Source: Persicobacter psychrovividus
GTDB taxonomy: Bacteria; Bacteroidota; Bacteroidia; Cytophagales; Cyclobacteriaceae
DNA: 64,000 nucleotides
Direction: 5' to 3'
Assembly (NCBI RefSeq): GCF_036492425.1
Contig: NZ_AP025292.1
Coordinates: forward strand, 1,984,001-2,048,000
The first letter of the stretch is position 1; each line of letters opens with the position of its first letter. Positions 1 to 9,311 of this stretch are shown here, one piece after another. A program made the translations under genes and the position numbers. The notes below the pieces were generated by a model that saw nothing but the letters and a program-made list of their open reading frames with translations, was not told the DNA's origin and searched no databases.

Positions 1-1057
1 AAGCCGGACAAGGAATCTGTCGGATGTGCTTTGCAGGCTTTCTTTTATCGCCCAAAAACACCACATAAGTCACGGATACTTCATGTGCTCCACCCGAACG
101 ACTTGACAGTCCTGAAATGGTATAGTCATAACTGTAACCGAAATTGAATCCATTCCACTCAAAACCTACAAGCCCCACCATCGAATCGCTATTATTATGA
201 TCACCGGTCGTTCTTACGGGAATCCCTCGGTACCAAAGCCCAAGAACTATGGGCGAAAGATGTGCATACAACCCTAAATCGAGCTGATCAAATTTCCCTT
301 GTAATTTGTACTGAAAAGTTGGCGTAATGGCATAATCCCGAGCCGAGTACCCGCGGCCCGCTTTTTTACTGATCACAAAGCGGTACCCACCATGAGCACT
401 GAATTTCATCGGTAATTTATCGTCTGAATTATCAATTGCGGAAAGATTGGGTTGCAGTAAATGATAGGCACTCACCCCAAGCCAGGCACTTTTCGAATAA
501 AGCACTCCCCCGAGCCCCAAGTCCATAAAGCCATTATTCACCCCCGTCAGTGAGGGGTCAATCCCCTGCCCCGGAGGTAAAATCTCTCCCGTACCCGGAT
601 CTATCTGACTGCCGAATACCAGATTAGAATAATTGGCATTCTGTGAGGTATAAGACAGCTGCACTCCCGGGCGAAAAGATAAATTTCGTGAAATCGGCAA
701 TTGATATGCATACGTCATGGCGATCATGTTTGAACTGACCGAGCCGAGCCCTATTTGGTCGCCAACGGCCAGCAATCCAATCCCACTGTTATAATCATCA
801 ATATAATGATCAACATAGGCGGAATAAGTTACAAAACTCCCGGGCAATGAAGGCCACTGGTTTCTGTAATTTAGACCGAAACGGGTCATTTGGGTATTGC
901 CGGTAAATCCGGGATTCAGGTACAGCGGAGCCGCATAAAACTGGCTGAACTGCGGATCCTGGGCATGGGCTGAAAACGCCCCACAAATTAGAAGGCCGAA
1001 CAAAAAAAGATATCGAAGAGGCTTCAATAGCAACATAGAATTAAAGTTGATGGGCAT
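1..1057 (-). CDS. PorP/SprF family type IX secretion membrane protein (partial, 3' end outside window)
   Basis: Outer-membrane beta-barrel protein of the PorP/SprF family, which works with the type IX secretion system and the secretion or surface attachment of its cargo. The reverse-strand frame is open from an ATG at 1057 to the window edge. It starts with a signal peptide ending in SAHAQ, followed by the family hallmark DPQFSQFYAAPLYLNPGFTG. The visible end has a GYSYDYTIS strand and a final IPCPA, which resembles the usual CP-x-F ending, so only a few residues are probably missing. A second in-frame ATG lies at 1036; I chose 1057 because both give a signal peptide and 1057 is nearer the promoter element at 1114-1121. 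It diverges from a large T9SS cargo gene, the usual pairing for SprF-like proteins. Which T9SS cargo it serves is inference. Confidence 0.9.
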   Translation of the reverse strand, partial: MPINFNSMLLLKPLRYLFLFGLLICGAFSAHAQDPQFSQFYAAPLYLNPGFTGNTQMTRFGLNYRNQWPSLPGSFVTYSAYVDHYIDDYNSGIGLLAVGDQIGLGSVSSNMIAMTYAYQLPISRNLSFRPGVQLSYTSQNANYSNLVFGSQIDPGTGEILPPGQGIDPSLTGVNNGFMDLGLGGVLYSKSAWLGVSAYHLLQPNLSAIDNSDDKLPMKFSAHGGYRFVISKKAGRGYSARDYAITPTFQYKLQGKFDQLDLGLYAHLSPIVLGLWYRGIPVRTTGDHNNSDSMVGLVGFEWNGFNFGYSYDYTISGLSSRSGGAHEVSVTYVVFLGDKRKPAKHIRQIPCPA

Positions 1058-1113
1058 GATATTTTTACGAGATTGATGTCCGTAAAAGACAATCCCCTCC
1101 TAAAAACCTTTTA

Positions 1114-1121
1114 CAAAGATA
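1114..1121 (-). promoter_or_regulatory. Putative -7 element for the PorP/SprF gene
   Basis: On the reverse strand this reads TATCTTTG, an exact match to the Bacteroidota -7 consensus TAnnTTTG. It lies about 57 bases before the ATG at 1057. The -33 region is only T-rich (TTTTC), not a clear TTTG. The palindrome at 1142-1159 sits directly upstream. Confidence 0.5.
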
Positions 1122-1141
1122 ATAGCTCTGTGAATGAAAAC

Positions 1142-1159
1142 TAATCTGTAATCAGATTA
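1142..1159. promoter_or_regulatory. 18-bp palindrome, possible operator between divergent T9SS genes
   Basis: A perfect 7-bp inverted repeat, TAATCTG-TAAT-CAGATTA, lies midway between the divergent PorP/SprF gene and the large cargo gene. It is just upstream of the -33 position of the reverse-strand promoter. Its size and symmetry fit a dimeric DNA-binding protein, but no regulator can be named from the sequence. Confidence 0.4.
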
Positions 1160-1283
1160 CAATAAGAAAAAAAATACTTTACATTCCTTAATGTTAATGA
1201 TTATTTTTACATTTCAGATCTTCAATTAATACCATAATCCGCCAACCTTCGTTACTTAATTGAACGAATTACACGATTTTTAC

Positions 1284-4200
1284 ATGAACATCCGCCTATA
1301 CCACCTGCTCATCACCTTACTGATGATCCCCTCATTTGTCTATGCACAAGGGCAAAGCCAACGCCACTGGTTTCTTCACAACCAGCAATGGGATTTCTCC
1401 AAAGGAGGACAATTCCCTCAGGCGCCGCAAAATATCAACGCCCTCAACACCTCGGGAAACACCTCCGTGGCCATTGATGGGTTTACTGGCGACTGGTATT
1501 TCTATACCGATGGGCAAAACTTTTTCTACAGGGATGCCTCCGGAGCCACACAAACCGTGAACCTGCCTCAGAAATCCACCAACAACAATCAGCGGGTGGT
1601 CTCGGCGCCTGAAAATGGAAATGTTGGGGCTGATTACCTGTTCTGGGTCAATAACAATGGCAACCTTTACCAGTATCGCGTAGCAATTGATGATGCCACC
1701 AATACGGCTTCCGCTCCTGTGCTCGACCCGGCAACGCCTATCAAAACCAATGTAGGCCCTGCCATGACGGTTATTTCTCAGGTGGCGCAAGGCAACACCC
1801 TCCTGTATCTGCTGATACAAAACACCACGGACCGCTCATTGGCCTTGCTTGACATTTCAGATAATCTAAACGAATTAGAACGAACTGAAACTTACGGTGC
1901 GACCTTCCAAAATTTTGAATGGACACCACCCACCACCAAGCAAATTCCAAACCCTGCCGACCCTTCAGGGCAACCGCTAACGATCTTTATTGCCGGTAAA
2001 ATCGCCCTCACTCCCCTGTCAGCAAATAATATTTTCTTCGCTGATTTTTGGTTTGAGGTGGATCCTGCTATCGGTGCAGATCAGCTGATCTCCAAAGCCG
2101 ACGAGGAAGTATTCAACAGGGATGCAGTCAGTTTTTATGACACCGAATGGGCGAATGACTCTACCCTGCTTGTTAGTGCGGACAATGCTATTTTAGAGGT
2201 GGACATTAACGCCATGGTCAGCAATGGGAATTATAACAATATCCTCGAAGGAACAGGCGCAAACAATATTAAGGGGATTCAGATGGGGCCCGATGGTTTC
2301 ATCTATTTTCTACATGGTGGTAATCAGCTCGGCCGACTGCGCACCACAGACGACGGCCGGATCATCGATCGTTTCATCGATATCAACCACACTTTTGGCA
2401 ATGGCAGTGCGGTATCCAATAATGCAGATCAGTTTCCGCAATTTGCCCCTCCACGTGTTGAGAACATTCAGGTCGCTTTAATCCCAACAGACGAAACCAT
2501 CTGCGATAAACAAAAAAATCAATTACATGCTGAAGTTACGCGCAACGGTGCACCCATCAGTGCCGACAACTATTTTTGGCTGGACGACATTGGTATTGCC
2601 GGAGTAATCCCCACTTTCACGCCACAGGATGCCCCCTCGGGCAATGCAAACATTGCGGTAGAGGTTGGCGGCGTGATCTACACTGGAGGTGGCACTTATA
2701 ATACCGCGCAGAATGAGCTCGATGAGAACAGCATTATCAAAGACACCAGTCAAGACCTGAGCCAGCAACAAGGCGGAGGAGGCCAAGGCGGTGGCGGCGG
2801 TGGAAATGCCGTAGGGATGAGATATGTACAGGATACCCTGATGTGTGCACCGCCTTTTGTTGCTTGGGCCAATGACAGCAATATTGATGCGGTGTATTGG
2901 TATAATCGAAGCCAAAACCCGAGCGACAGCATTATGGATCCAGGCAATTACTGGGTAAAAGCCTATAGCGGCGGTTGCCATGTAACTGCAACGGTACAGG
3001 TCAGGATGATCAAAGAGGAAGATGGCGGTGGCTATGTGAATGACACCACGCAAATGGACAATATCGGCCAGTGGTATTTTGGAAATACACCTGGGCTGGA
3101 TTTTAATACAGACAAATTTGGCGATCAGGCACCACAACCCATCACGGCTGAAGGTTTAAACATGAGCGCTGAAGATGATGTAGAAACCGTTTATGATGCC
3201 AACGGACGGGCATTTTTTGTTACTGACGGTGATAGGCTGTGGATAGCTACGGATACCTCAGGCACCAACTTTCAAGAAGTGACCGGCCTGAAAATTGGTG
3301 GAGATGCCCAGTTGGGGTCATCTGTTGCTGTGGTTCCTGTTCCAGAAGACGACACCAAATATTATGTTTTCGCCACCAAAAAGAAAGACAACACCCCTGC
3401 GGAAAGCCGAGAATATGAGGTACGCTACTCCTTAATTGATATTGCAACTTTCGACCAAAACACCCGCTCCATTGTGATTAAGGCGATTGCAAATGATATT
3501 CTGCTGATGGAAAGTGCTTCACGGCGACTGATCAGCGATAATAATTACCTGATCGCTCATGAGTACAACAACAGTAATTTTCGTGTTTTCCCCGTTTCGG
3601 CGCAAGGGCTCGGTAATCCCGTGATCAGCTCTGTTGGCCGAAGCCATACCGACGAGCTATTGGTCAACTACGGTGAAATTGGGATTTTCGACATTCCTGA
3701 TGTTGGTCAAGTTACAAAGGTGGCCCTCGCCGTTAAAGATGAAAACGACGGAAAAAACTACCTGGATCTTTTCGATTTAAACCCCAAGCTGAATGATTAT
3801 GATTCTACCTTGGTTACTGGCGACAGTGCCCCCGCCTATATCCCTACTGTTGGTGAAGATATGCTTTACAATCCAATTGCTGTTCCTTTGGGAGAAGATG
3901 CACTCGAAGCCTACGGTCTTGAATTCAATGGAAATTTTGTGATGGTTTCCCTGAAAGGCAATGGAAACTCCAAAGTTTTTGGGGCAAGTCTCGACTACCC
4001 TATTTTCAGGGAAAATGCACAAGACGAGCTGAAATCCGAAGCAGAGCAAATCAATGCCATCATCAAAACCACCTCGGATGCTGGCGGAACGATTGGAGAA
4101 ATATCTACAGCACCCAACAACACTATTTATATTGCCAATCAAAACAGCACGACCCTTAAAGAGATCAATGGTATAGGCCTCACAGAAGGTGGGCAACTTA

Positions 4201-6917
4201 ACCTGACCATCTCAGATAGTCAGCTCACCCTGGATTCAAACAGCAAACTGGGACTGCCGGCATTTACTTTACAGGGCGGATCGGGATCGGGAGGCGAACC
4301 ATCCCTTGAAGCGGAGGATGTTTGCCTTGGAGATTCGGCCACTTTTTCCCTAAACATGGGGGATTACTATACCACCGCACCAAATTACACCCTTGAGTGG
4401 AGCTTCGGCGATGGTAACAGTGCCGTGATTGATTCCACCACGGAAGCAACACACCTTTACGCCAATGCCGACACCTATTTCTACATCGTCAATTGGAAAA
4501 ACCATTGCAGTACTGGAAATTACAGTTTCAACCCTGTTTTAACCGACACCATCACGATCAACCCTGCCGTTCCTGACGATCAGTGGGGAGTGCTTGATGG
4601 CGAGAAAATTTGTCAGGACAAAGAATTTACTGCCTTTATTGGTGATGACACTGGGTTTTCTATCAGCTGGGAAAACCGAGGGCTCCCAGTTTTTGATACC
4701 AACACCATTCAGGTAGATACTGAAAATGAACTTTTCCATAATGAATTTTTCCTCATCAAGGTAGAAGATCCCAATGGTTGCCTTGCGGAGAAGGAAGTCT
4801 TTTTTGAATCTCCGCTCGTAGATGCTGGCTTCCCCGACTCCACCTATTGTAAAGGCACCTCAGATGTTATTCTGAGTTCAGGTATCTCTGTTTTATACGA
4901 CTACCGGTGGGCGGTAGAGAACAACCCTGCCAACACGCCTAACTATGGTCCGAAGGAAAATAAAAACACCTTCCCGGTGGATACCGATGTTCCTGGTGAT
5001 TTTGTTTACTATATGGAAGTGACCGACCCTGACGACCCGACCTGTATGGTCGAGATCAGTGCAGCTATTAAAGTGGTCGATATTTATGATGAAGAACCAA
5101 CCATTACCGATGCTACAAGTTGTGGGGATTTAGGAGAAGCTGTATTTCAACAGGGAAATATTCCTTTTGACCGATTGACCTTCCTCTGGAGTCCTGATGC
5201 CGTAAATCAGACACAGGCTTCGGCCTCAACAGTAACTTTCGAGGCTGAATCTGGAGGTTATACCGCTACCCTTACGGATAATCTCTACAAATGCGAAACC
5301 GTTGTACCGGTCAACATTGGCAACGACGACATCACATTTACATTATCCATCGAGGAGAATTGTAGCAGTGCAAACTATGGAAAGATTACCATTAACGGAT
5401 TAGCAGACCCCGGCACCTATACCATTGCGCTCAAAAATGTAACCACAGGAGATTCCACCATCGTTGCGATCAACAATATCTTGGCAACAAACCCTGGTGA
5501 TTATCAGGTGGTCGCCTTTAAAACGGCCACGCCAAGCTGCCAGTCAGCCGAAGGCATCAAATTAAAAGAACCCGACCTAAATTTGGCCTTATCTTCTGAA
5601 GACCTCAAAGGGTGTATTGACACACAGGGTGTAGCGTTTAATGTGAGCGCTTCAGGCAGTGACTTCTCAGCCACTTCCACCTTCAGCGGGACTTACCTCC
5701 CAGACAACAGTACGATTGTGCTTCAGGATGGCGAGAATTTCCTGACCAATGAAAATGCCGACTCGCTGATGGTAACCGTAAAAAGTAATCAGTGTGAAGT
5801 GAGCAAATCAATTCCTGTCGAAATTTCGGCTGGTCCTGAAGATTTCAACATCGACCGTCAGGGGGACAAATGTGACGGTGAAATTACCCTTACAGCCGAT
5901 CAGCCAGATTATAGTTACTCCTGGAAAGATCCCCTGAATAATATTGTTGCACAAGGCGCCACTTTCATCGCCACGGTCAATGCGGAAGTTGGTGATTACA
6001 CCATCACGGCAAGGGATAAAGCCACAGGGTGTACAACTGAGAAAACCGAAAATATTGAGATTGCACAAAAAATTGGTTTGGCACTTACAGGAAAAACACG
6101 CTGTGAAGGGTCTGATGAACCCATCAATGTGGCATCCAATACGGATTCCAAATTCAATGAGGAACTGAGTTATGAATGGTTCGAAGGCATATTACCTAAT
6201 GGCAACAAACTGAACGATAGCGAGAACACGATTAATTACACCGGCGCTGACTCTGTCGTTTACCTGATTGCTACTTCTACGGCTTCTCAGTGTAAAGATA
6301 CCGCTACATTCAACATTCTTGAACTGAAAGCAACCCTGATCAATCCACAGGTGTTGGGAATCAACCCTGCTTATTGTTTCTTTGACGATGAGCAAATCCC
6401 ATTGGACTCCGTGATTTATCCTGGAAAGTTTGAAACTTACGAATGGTTTAATTTAGACAATAATAATGTCATCAGTATTGAACCTGCACTTCCGATCGAT
6501 GAAAACGAGGACTTGATCGGTCAGATAGAAGGAACCTTCAACAACGCTGCGGGTTGCCCCGCCACCATGGTGTTCAATGTCATCAACCGATGTACCCCGA
6601 CGGTGGTTTTCCCAAATGCTTTCGCACCAAAAGGGAACTTTACAGGGGACAAAGCGGAGCGAGGGAAAATATTCTCCGTGGAGTATGAGAAAAATCTCGA
6701 CCCGAATAAGTTTGTCATTGAAATTTATAATCGATGGGGAGAGAAAATTTTCCGATCTGATGATTATATCACCTTCAAAGAAGATGGTTGGGACGGCTTC
6801 GACCGTTCGGGCAAAGAGATGCCTGCTGGCGCATACTCCTATGTGGTCAGGTTTGGAAGCATCACCGAAAATTCTCCCATTGAAGAAAAAAGAGGAAGTG
6901 TGTTGCTGATCAGATAA
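1284..6917 (+). CDS. Large secreted protein with PKD domain and type B T9SS sorting domain
   Basis: A protein of 1,877 residues, exported by Sec and then by the type IX secretion system to the cell surface. I start at the ATG at 1284, because it gives a clean signal peptide (MNIRLYHLLITLLMIPSFVYAQ, split here as MNIRLYHLLI then TLLMIPSFVYAQ). The frame is open to a TTG at 1260, which would add eight residues before the signal. An N-terminal repeat-rich module of about 470 residues is followed by a glycine-rich linker near residues 495-508. A second related module begins near 594. A PKD-like domain (WSFGDG) lies near 1012-1090, then Ig-like cysteine-containing repeats. The last ~105 residues (FPNAFAP, IYNRWGEKIF, WDGFD, PAGAYSY) are a gliding-motility-type (type B) sorting domain. 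The gene diverges from a PorP/SprF gene and ends in a strong terminator. The ligand or surface role is unknown; adhesin is a reasonable guess. Confidence 0.9.
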   Translation: MNIRLYHLLITLLMIPSFVYAQGQSQRHWFLHNQQWDFSKGGQFPQAPQNINALNTSGNTSVAIDGFTGDWYFYTDGQNFFYRDASGATQTVNLPQKSTNNNQRVVSAPENGNVGADYLFWVNNNGNLYQYRVAIDDATNTASAPVLDPATPIKTNVGPAMTVISQVAQGNTLLYLLIQNTTDRSLALLDISDNLNELERTETYGATFQNFEWTPPTTKQIPNPADPSGQPLTIFIAGKIALTPLSANNIFFADFWFEVDPAIGADQLISKADEEVFNRDAVSFYDTEWANDSTLLVSADNAILEVDINAMVSNGNYNNILEGTGANNIKGIQMGPDGFIYFLHGGNQLGRLRTTDDGRIIDRFIDINHTFGNGSAVSNNADQFPQFAPPRVENIQVALIPTDETICDKQKNQLHAEVTRNGAPISADNYFWLDDIGIAGVIPTFTPQDAPSGNANIAVEVGGVIYTGGGTYNTAQNELDENSIIKDTSQDLSQQQGGGGQGGGGGGNAVGMRYVQDTLMCAPPFVAWANDSNIDAVYWYNRSQNPSDSIMDPGNYWVKAYSGGCHVTATVQVRMIKEEDGGGYVNDTTQMDNIGQWYFGNTPGLDFNTDKFGDQAPQPITAEGLNMSAEDDVETVYDANGRAFFVTDGDRLWIATDTSGTNFQEVTGLKIGGDAQLGSSVAVVPVPEDDTKYYVFATKKKDNTPAESREYEVRYSLIDIATFDQNTRSIVIKAIANDILLMESASRRLISDNNYLIAHEYNNSNFRVFPVSAQGLGNPVISSVGRSHTDELLVNYGEIGIFDIPDVGQVTKVALAVKDENDGKNYLDLFDLNPKLNDYDSTLVTGDSAPAYIPTVGEDMLYNPIAVPLGEDALEAYGLEFNGNFVMVSLKGNGNSKVFGASLDYPIFRENAQDELKSEAEQINAIIKTTSDAGGTIGEISTAPNNTIYIANQNSTTLKEINGIGLTEGGQLNLTISDSQLTLDSNSKLGLPAFTLQGGSGSGGEPSLEAEDVCLGDSATFSLNMGDYYTTAPNYTLEWSFGDGNSAVIDSTTEATHLYANADTYFYIVNWKNHCSTGNYSFNPVLTDTITINPAVPDDQWGVLDGEKICQDKEFTAFIGDDTGFSISWENRGLPVFDTNTIQVDTENELFHNEFFLIKVEDPNGCLAEKEVFFESPLVDAGFPDSTYCKGTSDVILSSGISVLYDYRWAVENNPANTPNYGPKENKNTFPVDTDVPGDFVYYMEVTDPDDPTCMVEISAAIKVVDIYDEEPTITDATSCGDLGEAVFQQGNIPFDRLTFLWSPDAVNQTQASASTVTFEAESGGYTATLTDNLYKCETVVPVNIGNDDITFTLSIEENCSSANYGKITINGLADPGTYTIALKNVTTGDSTIVAINNILATNPGDYQVVAFKTATPSCQSAEGIKLKEPDLNLALSSEDLKGCIDTQGVAFNVSASGSDFSATSTFSGTYLPDNSTIVLQDGENFLTNENADSLMVTVKSNQCEVSKSIPVEISAGPEDFNIDRQGDKCDGEITLTADQPDYSYSWKDPLNNIVAQGATFIATVNAEVGDYTITARDKATGCTTEKTENIEIAQKIGLALTGKTRCEGSDEPINVASNTDSKFNEELSYEWFEGILPNGNKLNDSENTINYTGADSVVYLIATSTASQCKDTATFNILELKATLINPQVLGINPAYCFFDDEQIPLDSVIYPGKFETYEWFNLDNNNVISIEPALPIDENEDLIGQIEGTFNNAAGCPATMVFNVINRCTPTVVFPNAFAPKGNFTGDKAERGKIFSVEYEKNLDPNKFVIEIYNRWGEKIFRSDDYITFKEDGWDGFDRSGKEMPAGAYSYVVRFGSITENSPIEEKRGSVLLIR

Positions 6918-6960
6918 TCAATTTCAGTGATAACACATGGTCTTTTTCAATAAAGATAAT

Positions 6961-7000
6961 AAGCGAAGGGAACCGATAATTCCCTTCGCTTTTTTATTTT
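6961..7000 (+). terminator. Intrinsic terminator of the 1,877-residue cargo gene
   Basis: A perfect 12-bp stem (AAGCGAAGGGAA / TTCCCTTCGCTT) with a 7-base loop is followed by a T-rich run. It lies 43 bases after the stop codon. Confidence 0.9.
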
Positions 7001-7002
7001 TG
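6995..7002 (+). promoter_or_regulatory. Putative -7 element for yaaA
   Basis: TATTTTTG matches TAnnTTTG exactly and lies 16 bases before the ATG at 7019. It overlaps the T-tract of the preceding terminator. No good -33 TTTG is seen at the usual distance, so this is only moderately supported. Confidence 0.4.
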
Positions 7003-7018
7003 CACAAACAATAACACT

Positions 7019-7786
7019 ATGATCACAATAATATCTCCTGCCAAATCTCAGGATTTCACTATCGATATCAGAACTGAAACGGCCTCTCAGCCAAACTTCC
7101 CCAAAGAAGCGGAAAACCTGATCAGTGCCCTAAAAAAATATAAAAAAGAAGATCTGATGAGCCTAATGGACATCAGCCACAATCTGGCAGAGCTCAACTT
7201 TGACCGCTACCAGAATTATCAGCCCGCTTTCAATACCGAAAATTCCCGTCAGGCATTATTGGCCTTTAAGGGTGATGTGTATACAGGCATTGATACTTCA
7301 TCCCTCAGCGATGAAAATCTTCTGTTTGCTCAACAACACCTGAGAATCCTCTCTGGCCTGTATGGTTACCTTCAGCCCCTTGACCTTATTCAGCCCTACC
7401 GCCTGGAAATGAAGATCAAGCTGCCTGCAAAAGGAAAAAATAACCTTTATGAATTTTGGGATGACAGGATCACCAAAGCACTCAACAAAGACCTTAAAGC
7501 GCAGAAATCTCCTGTGTTAATTAATTTGGCCTCTAATGAATATTTTAAGGCCGTCAAGAAAAAATTAGTGGAGGCGACCATCATTACGCCAGTATTTAAA
7601 GAAAAAAAAGGCGACAACTATAAAGTGATTGCCATCTTTGCCAAGAAAGCAAGGGGGAAAATGGTGCGCTATATTATTGATCATGAAATTGAATCCGCAG
7701 AAGAGCTCAAAGCTTTTGATGCCGATGGCTATCAGTTCAATCCATCGCTGTCAAAAGGTAATGAATGGGTATTTACCCGCGGATAA
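7019..7786 (+). CDS. yaaA: Peroxide stress protein YaaA (DUF328/UPF0246)
   Basis: A cytoplasmic protein of 255 residues, close to the roughly 258 of E. coli YaaA. That protein limits free iron and DNA damage during hydrogen peroxide stress. Recognisable family features are the N-terminal IISPAKSQDF, the middle FKGDVYTGID and LSGLYGYLQPLDLIQPYRLEM, and the C-terminal ANLASNEYF-like NLASNEYFKAV and YIIDHEIESAEELKAF. The gene stands alone between an upstream terminator and a bidirectional terminator that it shares with the convergent small gene at 7820. The family assignment is clear. The peroxide role is carried over from E. coli and not shown here. Confidence 0.93.
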   Translation: MITIISPAKSQDFTIDIRTETASQPNFPKEAENLISALKKYKKEDLMSLMDISHNLAELNFDRYQNYQPAFNTENSRQALLAFKGDVYTGIDTSSLSDENLLFAQQHLRILSGLYGYLQPLDLIQPYRLEMKIKLPAKGKNNLYEFWDDRITKALNKDLKAQKSPVLINLASNEYFKAVKKKLVEATIITPVFKEKKGDNYKVIAIFAKKARGKMVRYIIDHEIESAEELKAFDADGYQFNPSLSKGNEWVFTRG

Positions 7787-7821
7787 AAAAAACCTGAGTC
7801 TTTCGGCTCAGGTTCTTTTTT
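7785..7821. terminator. Bidirectional terminator between yaaA and the convergent small gene
   Basis: An 8-bp stem, AACCTGAG / CTCAGGTT, is flanked by an A-run on the left and a T-run on the right, so it can stop transcription from both sides. It touches the stop codon of both genes. Confidence 0.85.
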
Positions 7822-8170
7822 AGTCTTCTATAATCACATTCACCTTATTGATGCGGTGATGAATCAGCTTTTCGATATAATCGGCTCCCCATTGATTGCT
7901 CATCTCACCCTTTTCAGCACGCACATAATAGCGTTTTGTGTCGAGTTTCTTGAAGGTCACGCGTCCTTTTTGGTCAGAAACCTGTGTTTCCTGAATGGGG
8001 TTTATATTTTTGGTGTAATCGGCTTCATTGTTATAAAGGGTTACTTTCGCCCCTTCTACGGGATTACCATTTTTATCCAAAATGGTCATTTTTACCTGTG
8101 TGCTGATAATCTGTGCCTGCGCCATCATACCCATCAAGCAAAAACATAGAAAAAAAGCTAACTTTTTCAT
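7820..8170 (-). CDS. Small secreted protein with a carboxypeptidase-regulatory-like (Ig-like) fold
   Basis: A protein of 116 residues with a signal peptide ending MAQAQ, so periplasmic or secreted. The mature part (VKMTILDKNGNPVEGAKVTLYN, then VSDQKGRVTFKKLDTKRYYVRAEKG; both broken up here) has the pattern of a single beta-sandwich of the CarboxypepD_reg or SpaA-like type. In Bacteroidota such domains occur alone in small envelope proteins. No sorting domain or lipobox is visible. Its partner and function are unknown. It converges on yaaA and lies downstream of the LPG-synthase-like gene on the same strand with a 76-bp gap. A weak -7-like element (TTTCTTTG on the reverse strand, 8210-8217) suggests its own promoter. 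Confidence 0.75.
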   Translation of the reverse strand: MKKLAFFLCFCLMGMMAQAQIISTQVKMTILDKNGNPVEGAKVTLYNNEADYTKNINPIQETQVSDQKGRVTFKKLDTKRYYVRAEKGEMSNQWGADYIEKLIHHRINKVNVIIED

Positions 8171-8222
8171 CGTTGTACGCTATGTAGTGAATAATATTAA
8201 AAATCATTACAAAGAAAACATG

Positions 8223-8252
8223 AAATAGGCATTCAAGCAAGTATGCCTATTT
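8223..8252 (-). terminator. Probable terminator after the LPG-synthase-like gene
   Basis: A 10-bp stem (AAATAGGCAT / ATGCCTATTT) with a 10-base loop overlaps the stop codon at 8247. The T-run after the stem on the reverse strand is short and interrupted, so termination may be partial. Confidence 0.5.
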
Positions 8253-9308
8253 TTGATTCCCCTTTTTTCGGTCGAAAAACACCTTCTGAATCCATCGTGG
8301 AAGAAATACCGCCCCCAAAAACAAGTAAGGGTAATAGGCCAGAAGCCGCCACAACAGGCTGGTACCAAAAGTAAACTCGCCCAGAAAATGCTGAAAAAAC
8401 AGCCCGTAAAAATACTCCGCAGTACCGCTGCTTCCTGGCGTGGGTGATATCAGCATGACAATCCACATGATCAGCTGTCGCCCAAAAATAAACAGGTGTT
8501 CCTTAATGCTCAGCAGAACATACCCCCCCATCACCGCATTGAGCATCAGGTAGCGGGCAACCCATACAAACACCGTAGCAAGCACCACTTTAAACCAATA
8601 AGTTGCAGGCTTACCAATCAATTCTTTGGCGCCAAGGATCATTTCATCACCTTGCTTATTGGCCCTGGCACGGTATCTCCTTAAAAATCCCCAACTGGTG
8701 ATTTTCAATAAAAGCCACTTGAAGCCTCTTGGATGCACCAATAAAGCAAAAGACATGACCAAAGTATAAATGGCAATCAAGGAATAGGAAGTCCAGAAAA
8801 TGACGGGTAGGCTCTTCCCCAGGGCATCGGTCGTAATGCCATCAAAAATACTCCCATGAGCAAGGACAATCACCAATGGGGCGAAAACGACGAAAAACAG
8901 ATTATCCAGAATGGCCGTCAGCATCACATAAGCCAGCGCGCGCCCGAAACTTAGGCCTTCTTTCATCAGAATAAAAACAGCCACCGCACTGCCTCCAACA
9001 ACAGAAGGCGTAACGGCACTCGAAAACTCCCAAAGAATAATGACATAAAAGGAGGAGGTCCAGCTGAGTGATTTCCCCGTAAGGGTCCGAATACGATAGA
9101 TGTATCCCGCATCCCGAAAAAGAATTACTATCACGGCAAGCACGAGGGAAAAGACCGACAAGGGTTGCAGCAACACTTGCAGGTTTTCCACACTTACGTG
9201 ATCATCTGAAAGAAATAACCAAACAGAAATTGCCAGTCCGATCAACACTGGAATCCATATTTTATTCGGGTTAAGCGTCGAAAATGCTTTCTTGTTAGAA
9301 ATTTCCAT
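8247..9308 (-). CDS. LPG-synthase transmembrane-domain family protein (UPF0104, flippase-like)
   Basis: An integral membrane protein of 353 residues with about eight hydrophobic segments. It belongs to the PF03706 family, which contains the membrane domain of lysylphosphatidylglycerol synthase and related proteins proposed to act as lipid flippases. The family core is visible as EFSSAVTPSVVGG in the first half and ISPTPGSSGTAEYFY near residue 290. There is no aminoacyl-transferase (MprF C-terminal) domain, so it does not make lysyl-lipid by itself. It starts three bases after the stop of scpA and is almost certainly co-transcribed with it. The substrate cannot be read from the sequence. Confidence 0.85.
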   Translation of the reverse strand: MEISNKKAFSTLNPNKIWIPVLIGLAISVWLFLSDDHVSVENLQVLLQPLSVFSLVLAVIVILFRDAGYIYRIRTLTGKSLSWTSSFYVIILWEFSSAVTPSVVGGSAVAVFILMKEGLSFGRALAYVMLTAILDNLFFVVFAPLVIVLAHGSIFDGITTDALGKSLPVIFWTSYSLIAIYTLVMSFALLVHPRGFKWLLLKITSWGFLRRYRARANKQGDEMILGAKELIGKPATYWFKVVLATVFVWVARYLMLNAVMGGYVLLSIKEHLFIFGRQLIMWIVMLISPTPGSSGTAEYFYGLFFQHFLGEFTFGTSLLWRLLAYYPYLFLGAVFLPRWIQKVFFDRKKGNQK

Positions 9309-9311
9309 TAT

